NCBI RefSeq assembly: GCF_018294505.1
Contig: NC_057801.1
Coordinates: 198,280,538-198,344,537 of the forward strand
Origin: Triticum aestivum
Lineage: Eukaryota; Streptophyta; Magnoliopsida; Poales; Poaceae
DNA: 64,000 nt
Reading direction: 5' to 3'
In this document: positions 31,411 through 42,108 of the stretch, in pieces
Layout: the number at the start of each line of letters is the position of its first letter
Numbering within the stretch: the stretch's first letter is position 1
The notes under the pieces: generated by a model
What the model was told of the DNA's origin: nothing
What the model saw: the letters and a program-made list of their open reading frames with translations, nothing else
The model's database searches: none
Program-made: the position numbers and the translations under genes

Positions 31411-33130
31411 TCTGTTAATGTAATGTTGCTGGTAAAATGAAGCAATGGCACCATTAAAGTAATGGCGTATTTAATGGTTGTGATAGTTAATCCTAATGCC
31501 CACACTAATATCTAGCAATGTTCCTGCTTTAGAAATTGCTACTATCCTTGTAGGATTGTCATTCAGATAAGGAACATGCTTCGTTTCATTTGATGTATGT
31601 TTAATCACTTGTTAGTCACCCTCCTTTCACCATTTTGTGCAAATAGTACATTTCATGCTTGATCTTAGTTGAACTACACAAATGATATCCAAATTATGGT
31701 TGAACATTCCACGAACTTCACAACCAACCTTGATGTTGCTCAATTTTATTGCAACTAATGAAGAAGAAGCTCTGTGGGTTTCGTTTTCCGATGGAAATGA
31801 AACCGGGGCTGGAGCCCTTTTCTTAAAAAAATGAAGAAGAAGCTGCTAGTTCATGGGACATTGCTTCATTTTAGGTGAACTGCACAAAAAGGTCCCATGA
31901 ATTGAATCGTCCATGTTGGTGACTGGTGTCATCCCTTCTACGATGGCACTGACTGCATATATGGTTCCCATCACGAGGTATGTTCCTTTTTGGTCCGACA
32001 GTTTGCCAAAGATCCTGCATGTTGAGTCTGATCTTGTGCTACTGTTTTGGCACTGCCATGATAAAGCAGTAATGCTATTATTTCGCACCTTAATCTAGTG
32101 GCACTATTAATTTGAGGCAATGTTTTGGCACCGCTAGAGCCACTGGTTTTTTATATATGGAAAGAGGGGGTTTCCTCCAATTTCATTAAAGAAACTCAAC
32201 CATAGAGAACCATTATCCGAGAACATCTCAGTGTAAACGGGCAGTTATGCAACTACTACTAGAACGGATAGAGTACTAGCAGGAGACAAGTTCGCCACAT
32301 AAGCTAGGCGGGTAGGGGGACGCAGCACCAGCTCGACCAAGTTTGGATTACAACCCAAATGCTACCACAGAAACATCAGGGGGGGAAGATAGGGACTGAA
32401 AGAGCCAGCTTCAGCATCCCAGTCTAAGCACCCCCGGCCTCCAGCCTTGCGATGCACAGTACACCTCGTTTGCCACCTGCTCGACCCTAGTGCCACTGAT
32501 AAAATGAAGTAATAATACAGTTAAAATAGAGTGAGTGTCCTCTCTATCATTTCATTTCCAATGTAGATAAAGAAAGTGCTTCTCTTTGCTAGTATATGTT
32601 TCATCAACTAGTCCCATTGTTAATGTTTAAGCATTTCTGCAAACTGGGGTGCTTAATTTTAGTTGATCTGCACAAAAATAGAGATTGGAATGTCTCAAGG
32701 CCCCTCCTTGTACTACCGCTGCACACTGATGTTCATCATTGGCAGAAGGTGTATCAGGGAGAATTGGCTCGATTTCCAGTATGAGGCCTACCGTATGAGG
32801 CGTCGCACGGCCCATCTCGCCCTTGCAGCATGGCATACTATGATACTATCGCAATATTTTCTTCTATTTATAAGTGTATTTTTCATCAACTAGTGCCACT
32901 ATAATGTAATCACGCTTTTTCATTATCTGTGCAAACAGGGTTATTCAGCTGCATTTTGGTGGAACTGCACAAATGTATGGATGGAACCGGCATATATGCA
33001 GAGTGCGAGGTGTGCCAAGTAAAAATTAATGACACCAACCATGCTCCATGCACGCATTGGAATCCACCACCACCGGTGGGATGTGTGGCGCTCTCTATGG
33101 ACGGATCTTTCTCGGCAGCAAATAATCTAA
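31411..33130. repeat. degenerate repeated host-type motif around the LINEs
   Basis: The block TAGTGCCACTG-TAAAATGAAGTAAT and the block GTTGAACTGCACAAA recur with heavy divergence at about 31425, 31675, 31870, 32040, 32490, 32660, 32890 and 32960; a related block lies at 16810-16857 left of the LINE. Spacing is irregular, 200-450 bases. No coding sequence. It looks like an old tandem array into which both LINEs inserted. Confidence 0.45.
32146..32487 (-). mobile_element. 5'-truncated LINE tail with target duplication
   Basis: T6 at 32147-32152 followed by TATATATGGAAAGAGGGGG and TTTCATTAAAGAAAC is the reverse complement of a plant LINE 3' untranslated tail. It is flanked by TAGAGCCACTG (32135-32145) and TAGTGCCACTG (32488-32498), an 11-base duplication with one mismatch. 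About 340 bp; no coding part remains. Confidence 0.7.
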
Positions 33131-33389
33131 CCAAATACTAGTAGCTTATATTGGCAGCTTTCTAGGAAGTACTGTTTTCTGAAAGCAGCTCCAACATATT
33201 TTTCTTTATTTCTACCCAGTGTCACAACTTTGACCCAAAGGTCCAGACCTATTTTAGGGTGATTGGTGTACTACTCGGAGACTGATTGTAAGCATGATTT
33301 TCATTAGCCATCACACTGATTGTAAGCATGAGCAGATGGAAGATTAGGTTAGTGCGAAGCTTACCCTAAACCCTACCACCGTCGTTGAA

Positions 33390-33845
33390 ATGAGGCGAGC
33401 GTTGAGGGAACCGTGGAGAATGGCAGGGAGGCGACGTCGCGCCATCCGGCCTCCGCTTGTGGTGGGAGAACGAATACTCCTGTGGCTCCGGCTGCCTCTA
33501 CACCCTCACGAATGGCATAGCGTACTCGATCGATTCGTTATCCTCTGGATGCTTGACCTTCGACTTGTACCCCCACCACCTCCGCCTGACTTTCTCCTCG
33601 GGTGAATCTGTCTGCTCCATCACCTAGAGGAGATACTCGATGAACTCGAAGGACTGTGGCATGACTGCCGCCGAGGAGTACATTGCCGCCCTCATCGCTG
33701 CCGTCTTGCTCTTTGGCATACATTGCCACATGGCCCTCACCATCCTCGAAATCTCGCAATCATTGTCAAACCAAGTAAGGATCTCCTTCAACCTGGCTAA
33801 CTTTGCCTGGTCGCCGCCGGTGATCTGCCCGATTCGCTGATGCAT
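33390..33845 (-). pseudogene. unknown-family gene fragment, left copy
   Basis: Minus strand from ATG 33845: ITGGDQAKLARLKEILTWFD, MPQSFEFIEYLL, a TAG, then VMEQTDSPEEKVRRRWWGY and YAMPFVRV, another TAG and a Lys/Arg-rich end. I do not recognise a function. It is related at protein level to the plus-strand fragment at 34555-35033, in divergent orientation. Two in-frame stops break it. Upstream it has pyrimidine-rich repeats (33890-34020) like those before the other copy. Confidence 0.55.
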
Positions 33846-33889
33846 CCTCTCAATAGATGTCCTTCTGAGAAGTCCGGTGCTAGCTTTGG

Positions 33890-34020
33890 AAGATGGAAGG
33901 AGAGACAGTGGTCTTGCAATAGAGAAGAGGGAGAGGCGAGATGGTGGTTTTGCAATGGAGAAGATGGAGAAGAGAGAGGGTGGTTTTGCAATGGAGAAGA
34001 GGGAGAGGAGCGTGCGGCAG
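33890..34020. repeat. purine-rich minisatellite, left
   Basis: About three units of roughly 36 bp built on GGTGGTTTTGCAATGGAGAA followed by GAGGGAGAG. It lies just upstream of the left fragment and mirrors the repeats at 34331-34520. Confidence 0.8.
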
Positions 34021-34030
34021 CGATGTAGGA

Positions 34031-34330
34031 TTGGATGAGAGGGCCGGCGCGCTATGACTGGATCAAAATCAAAATAAGTTTACCCTTCAATTATTAAGAA
34101 AGCAACCCACATTAACTAGTCTCTGTTTTAATCTGGGTCATAATTGACCATGATTTTCACAAATAAAATATATTTATACATTGCAAAAATAATACAATTT
34201 GAAAGTACATTCAGATATGAACCAAATGATACAATTTTTGGTGACATGCATTCACATTTTGCTTGTCAAATACAGTACATGGTCAAACTTTGACCCAAAA
34301 TACGCAAAACAAAAAAATACTTCCAAGACC
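34031..34330. other. AT-rich DNA between the two fragments
   Basis: No gene. Contains GGTCAAACTTTGACCC at 34281-34296, a palindrome often seen at MITE ends, but no partner end or target duplication was found. It could hold shared regulatory DNA for a divergent pair; this is speculation. Confidence 0.35.
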
Positions 34331-34520
34331 AGCGTTGCTCCTCTCCTCTTAAACCACCACCACTCCTCTCCTGTTCCAATCTAAATCCAGCGCCGCTCCT
34401 CTCCTCTTCCATTTCAAAACCACCGCCCCTCCTCTCCTGTTCCAATCCAAAACTAGCGCCGCTCCTCTCCCGTTCTAATCCAAAACCAGCGCCGCTCCTC
34501 TCCTCTTCCATTCAAAACCA
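34331..34520. repeat. 33-bp pyrimidine-rich minisatellite, right
   Basis: Five to six units of GCTCCTCTCC plus TTCCATT or GTTCCAATC plus AAAACCA. The period is a multiple of three, so the minus strand translates as an 11-residue repeat (EERSGAGFGLE); I treat that as an artefact. Confidence 0.85.
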
Positions 34521-34554
34521 CTGTCGGCGAGTGAAGGTGCTATGAAGAAGTAGA

Positions 34555-35033
34555 TCGATGGAGGAGTACAATCGATACCTGAGGATCACAGACGGTGACC
34601 CTGTGAAGCTTGCTAGGATGTTGAGATATAGTCTTGGTTTGACAAAAAGGACCAACTAGCGGCGATGGCGACATCCATGGCCAAATATCTACAACGGAGT
34701 GAAAAGGCGCGATACTCCCAAAGGGAGTCACGCGGGAGTACGTAGAGCTGCTCCTCTGGGCCATGGAGCAAACAGATTCACCGAATCTGATCATGAGGGA
34801 GCGGTGCTGGGACTATCTATCCCAGATGGAGCATCCACCAAAGATTGAAGGATTGAGCATCTACAGGGTGCCATTTGTGAGGGTGCGGTGCCAGAGCGAG
34901 CCGGTGGAGTCTTCATCAACCGAACCCAACTGCAAGAGGAGAATAGCAGTTGGCCTGACGATGCTTCCCCGCCATCCTCTCCCTCGTCGTTCATATCATC
35001 TCACGGGACGGCTGTCTGCCGCCAAGGAATAGG
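34555..35033 (+). pseudogene. unknown-family gene fragment, right copy
   Basis: From ATG 34558: MEEYNRYLRITDGDPVKLAR, a frame change near 34640, WFDKKDQLAAMA, and then from about 34763 MEQTDSPNLIMRERCWDYLS, YRVPFVRVRCQSEP and CKRRIA to TAG 35031-35033. Shared order with the left copy: IT-GD--KLAR, WFD, EQTDSP, PFVRV, KRR. The two therefore descend from one gene. Broken by one frameshift and a TAG near 34742. Confidence 0.55.
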
Positions 35034-35380
35034 AGGGGACTACCCCCTCCCAGGCAGTAGTCGGGCAGGTTGTGAATTGTCAGGAGGAGCTTAGGGTTGT
35101 CAATATTTGTAGGTTGTGAATTGTGTTTTGTGTTGTGTATTTTGCAAGTACTTTTAGATATGAATGTGTTTTGAATTTCAGATTTGCAGTATTGAGCATA
35201 TGAAGTATTTTATGAATTCTAGAGATCTATTTTTAGCACTTAAAAAATGTAGTTTCATAGGAGTATAAAAGTGCAGACAATGTGATTCTCATAGAAGAAA
35301 CTGCAAGTTTTAGTTTCAGATAAGAAACTGCAAGTTTCAGTTTCAGACAAGAAACTGCAAGTTTTAGAGGCAGAGCATTT
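35034..35380. other. AT-rich DNA with 27-bp tandem repeat
   Basis: No gene. Units 35296-35322 and 35323-35349 and a partial third to about 35375 begin AGAAACTGCAAGTTT; the first two differ at two or three positions. Confidence 0.8.
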
Positions 35381-35870
35381 ATATTCACACACCCTTTTCA
35401 AACAGGGATAACATCATGTTGGAGGTTTTATTCATGGTCGAAAATGGATCTAACAGCCAGTTAACATCATGCTGATCAAGATTCATGCATAGCACATCTT
35501 CATATGATGCATAGTTAAAAAGATATGCTATTTTCAAAATGCCCACACAATGTTGAGTGTGCGAAAAGCAGAGAAAACGAGGGAACAAGTTTTGGCAAGT
35601 GTTGGACGTGGTGTGTGTAGATGACAATGGCGACCCACATGTCAATAATGGCAGAGGCAAAAAGGTTGGATATATTTTCCCTGCATCAGGTGGAATCGAA
35701 CCCGGGCGGAACAGCGGTCGGGTAGTGTCACTTGGCCACTGGGATAGTTCAGTAGTTTCGGTATAAATAAGGCACTGCTTCATGTTGTTTGTTCTCGTCC
35801 TGCATCTTTGTGCGCTCGCTGTGGCGTCGCTGTCTACCGTTGTGAACATGCTGAATAAACGAGAGGAATC
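35381..35870. other. unassigned DNA with tRNA-like promoter boxes
   Basis: A minus-strand ORF of about 154 codons (35849-35385) has no recognisable domain and I doubt it is coding. On the same strand, TGGCCAAGTGA (35731-35741) resembles a pol III A box and GGTTCGATTCC (35692-35702) matches the B-box consensus, 28 bases apart. This could be a decayed tRNA gene or the head of a SINE. Confidence 0.4.
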
Positions 35871-36360
35871 TGGAGAGGACTATACATGGAGAAGCGGACA
35901 GTCGGGACCCACCAGGTCTATGGCCGTACACAAGCAAGTGCCTCATTGAAAAAAAATACTTCCTCCTAATGCTATACTCATGTTGGGTCCAACGGGTTTG
36001 TCAACATAGTTACATTTTTTGAGGTGCGTCAACGTAGTTACTAAAGGAGAAAATTTTACAATGAAGTCGGGGAGCTGGCAGGTAGCATTTATTATCAGTG
36101 GGCCAGCAAGTATCAGCTGGGTTGTGGGTTGCCCCGTCTAGGCTTTCTTTTTTAACATGCGCAGCCCACGACATGCCGGTTTGTATTTCCTTGAGGGTCT
36201 TCATGTAACAACCGGCCTATGGACCTCCCATCCGAGGTTTTATTTTTCCTGAAACATTGGCAGCCCAACTTATGTACTTTTTTGAAGAAAACGTAGAGGT
36301 CTGTTCTATTTTTCTACATAAGAATAGGAACGTCAGGTCCAACTTATGTTTCCCTTCTAA

Positions 36361-36440
36361 TTATATTATATATATTTAAATTATTTTATATGTTATTATA
36401 TATTATTGTTATTGTCATCATATATTTAATAGATACTTAC
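36361..36440. repeat. AT-rich low-complexity stretch
   Basis: Almost pure A/T with TATATATTTAAATTATTTTATATG patterns. No gene. Confidence 0.7.
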
Positions 36441-36884
36441 ATATATAAGAAAACAATATTCCACATCTTATTAACTTATAAAGTATTTTCTTAACAATAA
36501 AATCCTGGATTTTTTTTGCATTGAGGCAACGAAAATCCTAGTGATTGTGTACAAAAGCTTGGTAAGATTTAAGGACCAATGTAATAATAAATCACTTATT
36601 ATTTAAATATATTTATAACAAAATGCTCAGCCCATGTTTATTTTTTGATAACATTGTGCGCCCAACCCAACATTATAATTAGAACCAGCCTAGCAAAATC
36701 GTGTATTTCGAGAAAGTGCAAATGGCCTGTAATTTTTTTGAAAAAAATAAATGGGCCGCATGGACGCTACATTATTTGTTCACCGAGCCCAGCAAAAGGA
36801 CTTTAATTCTCAAAAAAAAGATCAAATGGATTGTAAATTCTGGAAAAAATGGGTTGAATATATGCCACATTTTTTGAGGCAGAA

Positions 36885-37770
36885 ATGTGGGCCAATAGGT
36901 CGAAGCCAACGCAAGTCATTATCAACTTAGTCAACAAATGATTCTTACATCGTTAGCCGTTGGATTTACATCCAGCGACTGGCATCCATCTTCGATATCT
37001 CGTCTTCTTCCTCTAGCACCACCGGGACCACCTGCTCCCGCCTCCTGCTACTAGCAGCTCTGCTTAGCGCGCTTCACTGTGAAGTGCTACCCCACCGACG
37101 GCCAGGCATCCCTCCACCCCTCCACACCTCCTATTTTTCTCCACCGACTGCCAAATTACACTGCACCAGAACCAGTTAACCCTCGTACATCACTCTGTCT
37201 ACGACTTCACTCCCGTGTCTTCCCATCTCCACCTCGTTGCTGTCCACGGCCTCACCCTCGTCCATCAACTTGGATGCGCTCAGCGCGGTGTGGTCAACAC
37301 AAAAAAAAATGAATACTCCCCCTACTAGCTGGGACCCACCATAGTGGGAGGCTGACTTGTGGGCCTACTAAGTTGACGGGGACAGAGGGCTTTGTCAACT
37401 TAGTCAATATGAACGATTCTAGCTCTAGTGACCGTACGATGTCCATCCAACGGCCATAGTGCTTCTTCAACCTCTGGTCTTCTTGCTCTAGCCGCCCAAA
37501 CCAGCGCCGGTCTTGCCACCTGCTCTTGCCTCCCGAGGTCGGCTATGCTGCCGCGGAGGCCTCAGCGCCCCCTAGCACTCCCACCGCTGGCCAGGCCCTG
37601 CGGCGACGGCAGCTTCACACTGCAGCAGAAACAGTGAACCCTCGTACTCCTCTCTGTGTGGGCATCCACTGTCGCGTCTTCCTCGGCTCCGCGTCGTCCC
37701 CTTCGTAGGCCTCGTCGTCGTCCACTGCCTTGGTGCTCTCGGCGCAGCGGTCAATGTGGTCAAGGAACGA
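36885..37770. repeat. approx. 475-bp diverged direct duplication in CACTA-like B
   Basis: GTCAACTTAGTCAA, TCCATCCAACGG-like sequence and CTTCTTCCTCTAGC in the first copy recur as GTCAACTTAGTCAA, ATCCAACGGCC and CTTCTTGCTCTAGC 475 bases later. Both copies continue into a Pro/Ser-rich-looking segment ending in GTGGTCAA. Divergence is large. Confidence 0.7.
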
Positions 37771-38370
37771 CTTCCATCAAAAGAGTACAATACGTGGAGA
37801 GGCTGACAGCTGCGTCCATGGCCGCAGCAAGGAAGTGCCTCCTTATTACGTGCAAAATGATGGTTCCTCCACCTGACAATAGGGACCCACCGGACGGGCC
37901 ACCGCATTTTGCAAAAAAAAATGTTTCCTCCTGACTGCTGGGACCCACCAGCTACATCTTCGCACGCAAGGAAGTGCCTGACAGTCGGGACCCACCTGGT
38001 CGAAGCGTACGTGGCGTTGTCATTCTGGTCGCGAACATGTATGTACATACTGTCGATCGGTCTGTCTGCAGGCTGCAGCGATGAACCGTGGCCGAGTAAG
38101 GAAGGGCACGTGTCGTAGTAGAGGCACGCATGTAGCATGTACACGTACGTACAGCTAGGGTGCAAGAAAGTAAATACGGCCATGTACATACATACAGGCG
38201 GGGTCTCGAACGCCTACTCGCACATATGTACGGCTAGGGGTCATGTCCATGGAGAGGCAGTGATGGCGTACTGTTCATGGGCAGCCAACCGACTGGGTCG
38301 GAACGGAGAAACTGCCTCGTCGTGTTCATCGGGAGGCAACCAGGTTGGACGAAACATCCAATTGAAACGA

Positions 38371-38634
38371 GGTCTGGCATACCGCAGAATGGAGGAAACA
38401 GCCTTGTGTTCGACCGCCTAGGGTCGAAACAGGATCCTGTTCATCGGGAGGGGTCTGGCGTACCGTGAAACATAGGAAACGGACTTGTGTTCGAGTGCCT
38501 ACGGTCGAAACAGGGTCCTGTTGATCAGGAGGGGTGTGGCGTACCGCAAAATGGAGGAAACGGATTTGTGTTGGAGCGCTACGGTCGAAACGGGGGTCTT
38601 GTCCATTGGGAGGGGTGTGGCGTACCGCAAAATA
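38371..38634. repeat. 81-bp tandem repeat, 3.3 units
   Basis: Units start at 38371, 38452, 38533 and 38614, exactly 81 apart, each beginning GGTCTGGC or GGTGTGGC followed by TACCG and containing GGAAAC and GGTCGAAAC. Because 81 is divisible by three, both strands show 27-residue repeats in translation. No known domain. Confidence 0.95.
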
Positions 38635-38654
38635 GGACTCCACAGGCTATTATT

Positions 38655-39010
38655 CATCTCCACCGTCGACCTCCTCCAGCCTCCACGGGCTACTGTTTAT
38701 CCACCGTCGACCTCCTCCAGCCTCCACCTGTGACTATTCATCAACGGGCTCCTGTTCATCCAGCCTCCACCGCTCCTCCACCAGCTACTGATCAACCAAC
38801 CCTCTCCACGGGGTCCTGTTCAGCCACCCCTCCACGGGTTATTGTTCATCCAGCCCTCCACCAGCTACTGTTCAACCAACCCTCCACGGGGTTGTCCTGT
38901 TCATCTAGCCCTGCACGGGGTCCTGTTCATCCACCCCCAACCGGCTCGATCGATCGGGGTCTTGTTCATCCAGCGGCAACGACCTCTACTACCACAGGGT
39001 CCTGTTCATC
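38655..39010. repeat. TGTTCATCC-rich subterminal repeats
   Basis: About a dozen copies of CTGTTCATCCA or close variants, plus a 43-bp direct repeat (GTCGACCTCCTCCAGCCTCC at about 38664 and 38707). Direct repeats near one end are typical of CACTA subterminal regions. Confidence 0.75.
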
Positions 39011-39577
39011 CAACCCCCCATCGGGAATTGTTCATCCACCCCCCCCCCAACAACGCTCACTTTTCATCAAGAGGCAGCAGGTTCGATCGGCTTCAGTTAG
39101 CAGCAGTAGCAAAGGAATCACTCGATCGGGTTTAGTTAACAGCAATGGATCGATCGGGGTTCAGTAGCATAGCTAGTGCAATCACTCGGGTGCAGTAGGC
39201 AAACGCCTTGCTCGGGTTCAGTTAGAGCCCAACGCCTCGCACCCACGCGCGTACGTGTATGATAGAAATGCGCATCGCCCGGCCCCCGACCACCCACCGT
39301 AACCGGAAACTCCCCGATATTTTCCAAGCCCTCGCTTCTACCATGGTTTTTTCCGTCATGGACGGCCCAAAGAATGTCATGCAGCTGCATCTCTGGCCCG
39401 CCTAGGACGAAAATCCCATTTTATGTCATGATTTTTTGTCATAGAAGTAGGAGCCCACCACATCTATGATGATACCAGGTTTTGTCACAATTATCGTCAT
39501 AGAAGTGTCATAAGCATGACAGAGAAAATTTCATTCGGCCCAAAATGTCACGGATGTGTCTTGTTTTGGTAGTGTTG

Positions 39578-39960
39578 AAGACATCCAACTGGTGCACAGG
39601 CCAGACGCGCGAGACTGCCAACTGGAGCATTGCGTGGATCGTGCCCGGTTTAACAACTGGGCGAAGGTGTCAGTGAAGTCCACGCCTGCACGCTACCGAA
39701 ATCCACGAACCACCCACCAAGCCTTGTAGAGCTCGAGAAAACAGTCCGGGCGGGTCTTGTGGCGAAACACCCACTTGCCAGTGATGATGTTGGCACGAGG
39801 GGGTCGCGAAACAAGCTGCCACTTGAGGTTGCGCTGTAGGGCATCGAACTCCTGCTGCATTGCGGCGATCTAGTGGGGATCCCGAAGGGCAGCGCGAGCG
39901 GAGGCGGGAATGGGTGATGGTGTCGATGTCGAGGCGGTGCACACATACTCGTCGGAGGAG
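39578..39960 (-). pseudogene. copia reverse transcriptase start
   Basis: In different frames: a stretch like MQQEFDALQRNLKWQL, GKWVFRHK, then HAMLQLAVSRVWPVHQLDV, the first blocks of the copia RT. At least two frameshifts. The catalytic YVDD box is not in this fragment. Confidence 0.7.
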
Positions 39961-40403
39961 TAGCACGTGCTCGGCCGAATCACACCGGCCCGGGCGCGGG
40001 TCATCATGCCAAGAGGCGGGGCAGCTGCGACAGCGGGGCCCGCGGCAGTGGTGGGGGCCACGGCGGTGGTGGGGGCCGTGGCCACGGTAGGGGCCATGGT
40101 GGCAGTGGCGACATCTAAGCCGATGACTGAGGTGGTGACGGGCGAGGGGGACGTCGAGCCCGTTGCTGGGGTGACGGCGCCCGCTGATTCAACCTCATAG
40201 GAGGAAGACAGGGACCTGGGGGCCCAGTCTGACTCGACCTCGGGAGAGGAAGTCGAAAAACCGGGCGGCGACGGCAGAAGGTGTCGTGCTGGGGGGTTCT
40301 CCGGGGGGCTCCGCCGCGCATCGCTCCAAGCAGGGGCGCGGGGGTCGGCGCCGAAGGAGTCGAAGTCGGAGAAACTTGAAAAAAGGGAACACCGTCTCAA
40401 CAA
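39961..40403 (-). pseudogene. copia integrase-RT linker
   Basis: Low-complexity Ala/Thr/Pro-rich stretch (TTAVAPTTAAGPAVAAAPP) encoded by 15-bp GC-rich repeats near 40030-40090, the usual variable linker between integrase and RT. Confidence 0.6.
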
Positions 40404-40987
40404 AGTACACGTGCCTCAAGGTGTACACACGATGAGTGATAGGATCATAGCACCGGTAACCTTTGGTGTTAGGGGTAGCCAAGGGAGACGCATGGGACGG
40501 AACGTGGTGCGAGTTTGTGTGGCATGGTGGACATGGTGCTAGGATAACAAAGACATCGAAAGATGCGGAGACCATCATAGGACGGCGGTGTACCAAAGAG
40601 AAGGTGGTGAGGGGCGTAGTTCCACCAAGGGAGACACGGATGAATGTTAACTAGAAGAGTGGCGGTGACAAGAGCATCGGGGCAAAACCGAGCGGGCACA
40701 TTAGAGTGAAAGAGTAACATGCGAACGCAGTCCTTAAGAGTGCGGAAGATGTGTTCGGCGTGGCCGTTCTGTTGTGAGGTGTAAGGACAAGTTAGATGGA
40801 AGGTGGTGCCATGAGAGGTGAGAAGTGCGAAGAGCGACATTTTCAAACTCTTTTCCATTATCCGTTTGGAATGCAAGTGTGGGGCGACCAAACTGTGTGG
40901 TGACATAGGAATAAAAGGCGGTGAGTGTGGCGAGAGCATCGGATTTACGACGAAGAGGAAAAGTCCACACATAATGAGAATAATCAT
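40404..40987 (-). pseudogene. copia integrase C-terminal half
   Basis: TCPYTSQQNGHAEHIFRTLK carries the third catalytic acid (Glu of HAEH). KGYRCYDPITHRVYTLRHVY is the conserved copia integrase C-terminal block. Two frames are needed to read both parts. Confidence 0.8.
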
Positions 40988-41194
40988 CTAAAATCACCAA
41001 GTAGTATGGATAGCCCGTGTTACTCGCAACGGGAGATGTCCAAACATCACTATGAAGTAATTGAAACGGAAAAGTGGAAACTGTAGTAGACGCACTAAAG
41101 GGAAGATGAATGTGCTTGCCCAAACATAAGCCTCACAAGTATGCTCATCGAGCTTATTACATGAGAAAGAAAAACTCCTAAGAATTTGACACAA
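40734..41194 (-). pseudogene. copia integrase core
   Basis: HSDVWTSPV and AFQTDNGKEFEN hold the first two catalytic Asp residues, with YYLVILDDYSHYVWTFPL between. KHIHLPFSAS marks the end of the pre-integrase domain. One frameshift joins it to the C-terminal half. Confidence 0.85.
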
Positions 41195-42108
41195 ACCGGT
41201 GGGGTTGCGGTGACGGGTGTGGAGGTGGAGGCGCCGGCATGCACGTGATAGAGCTCTTCAGGGCTATCACATCGATGAAGCACCATCCGGGTATGGGCGT
41301 CCTTCATAAAAAAACCAACACTGTCAAATTCAACAGTAAGTCGATTCTCACAAGTAAGACAACGAACGGAAACTAAGCTAGTGACTAAGTCAGGTGAGAC
41401 AAGGACATTATACATAGTGATAGGTGTGTAACTAGAAGGAAAACTAGTACTACCGACATGAGTGATAGGTAAAGAAGAAACGTTGTGAACGGTGATACGA
41501 GTGGGTGTGTTAACTGGAGTGGAAGAGGATAGGTTACCGGGATGAGCTGTCAAGTGCGCAGTAGCACCTGAGTCCACGTACAAGTCGCCTCCACCGTCAT
41601 AGTTACTCAGAGACGGCACAGAGTGTAGGGCGGCCAGGAGGGCGGGGTCCCACGATGCAGGTACCGGTGGCTGGCCTCTGTAGGGTGGCGCCTGGGCGGG
41701 CATGCCATAGCCACCGAGGGGTGGCAACCGAGGGGAGCACCGTAGGGCTGGTAGGGGCACCGAAGAACGCCTGATGGCCCACGGGGCGGGGACCAAGAAG
41801 ACCCGGTGGAGGGGCCCGTGGGACGGGCATGTGATAGGCGTGGACGACACCCGTCCATGGGTTCTGCCCTGCGGCCCACGGCGAAGGATGTTGCTGGTAG
41901 CGGGCCTCACCGCCCCCCCACCCTGGCGCACCTTGTGCTTGCTACTGCAGGCGCCGGCCCCCGCCGCCCTGCTTGTTGTGCCGGGCCCCGCCACCTTGCG
42001 GCTGTTGGGAAGGCGCAGGGGGCACGGGCTGTGCGGGCGGCAATGGAAAGTAGTCGGCAGGCGCGGGCGAATGAGGCGTGGCCGGTGGGGCAGGGCCCCC
42101 GCGAGCAC
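41195..42108 (-). pseudogene. copia gag end, protease and pre-integrase domain
   Basis: LYVDSGATAHLTAHPGNLSS (near 41560) is the copia aspartic protease active site, and the segment to VLHRCDSPEELYHV is the pre-integrase domain. The N-terminal 140 residues are Pro/Gly/Ala-rich. Open over about 305 codons, the longest frame of this element. Confidence 0.8.

Larger units (their letters stand above)
35880..39574. mobile_element. CACTA-like element B, right part
   Basis: The right terminus CGGATGTGTCTTGTTTTGGTAGTG at 39551-39574 (complement begins CACTACC) and the adjoining ATGTCATGATTTTTTGTCATAGAAGTAGG are those of a common Triticeae CACTA family. The bases after the end are TTG. No transposase is present; the interior is repeats, so it is non-autonomous or internally deleted. 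The left terminus was not found; the left limit is set only by the first GGGACCCACC repeat. Confidence 0.65.

Noticed and set aside
17016..31415. ACTCTGT as target duplication of the large LINE
   Set aside because: Only seven bases and separated from the poly(A) tract by eight bases; not convincing.
34281..34296. GGTCAAACTTTGACCC as a MITE terminus
   Set aside because: No partner end or TA/TTA duplication could be paired with it.
34266..34511. Minus-strand ORF with 11-residue repeats
   Set aside because: It is the translation of a 33-bp minisatellite and has no other support.
35385..35849. 154-codon minus-strand ORF
   Set aside because: No domain; overlaps tRNA-like promoter boxes and simple repeats.
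37572..38189. 205-codon minus-strand ORF
   Set aside because: Runs through CACTA-like repeats and has no conserved motif; not distinguishable from chance in GC-rich DNA.
38487..39167. 226-codon + strand ORF over the CACTA-like subterminal region
   Set aside because: Built from the 81-bp array and TGTTCATCC repeats, so the open frame follows from repeat periods.
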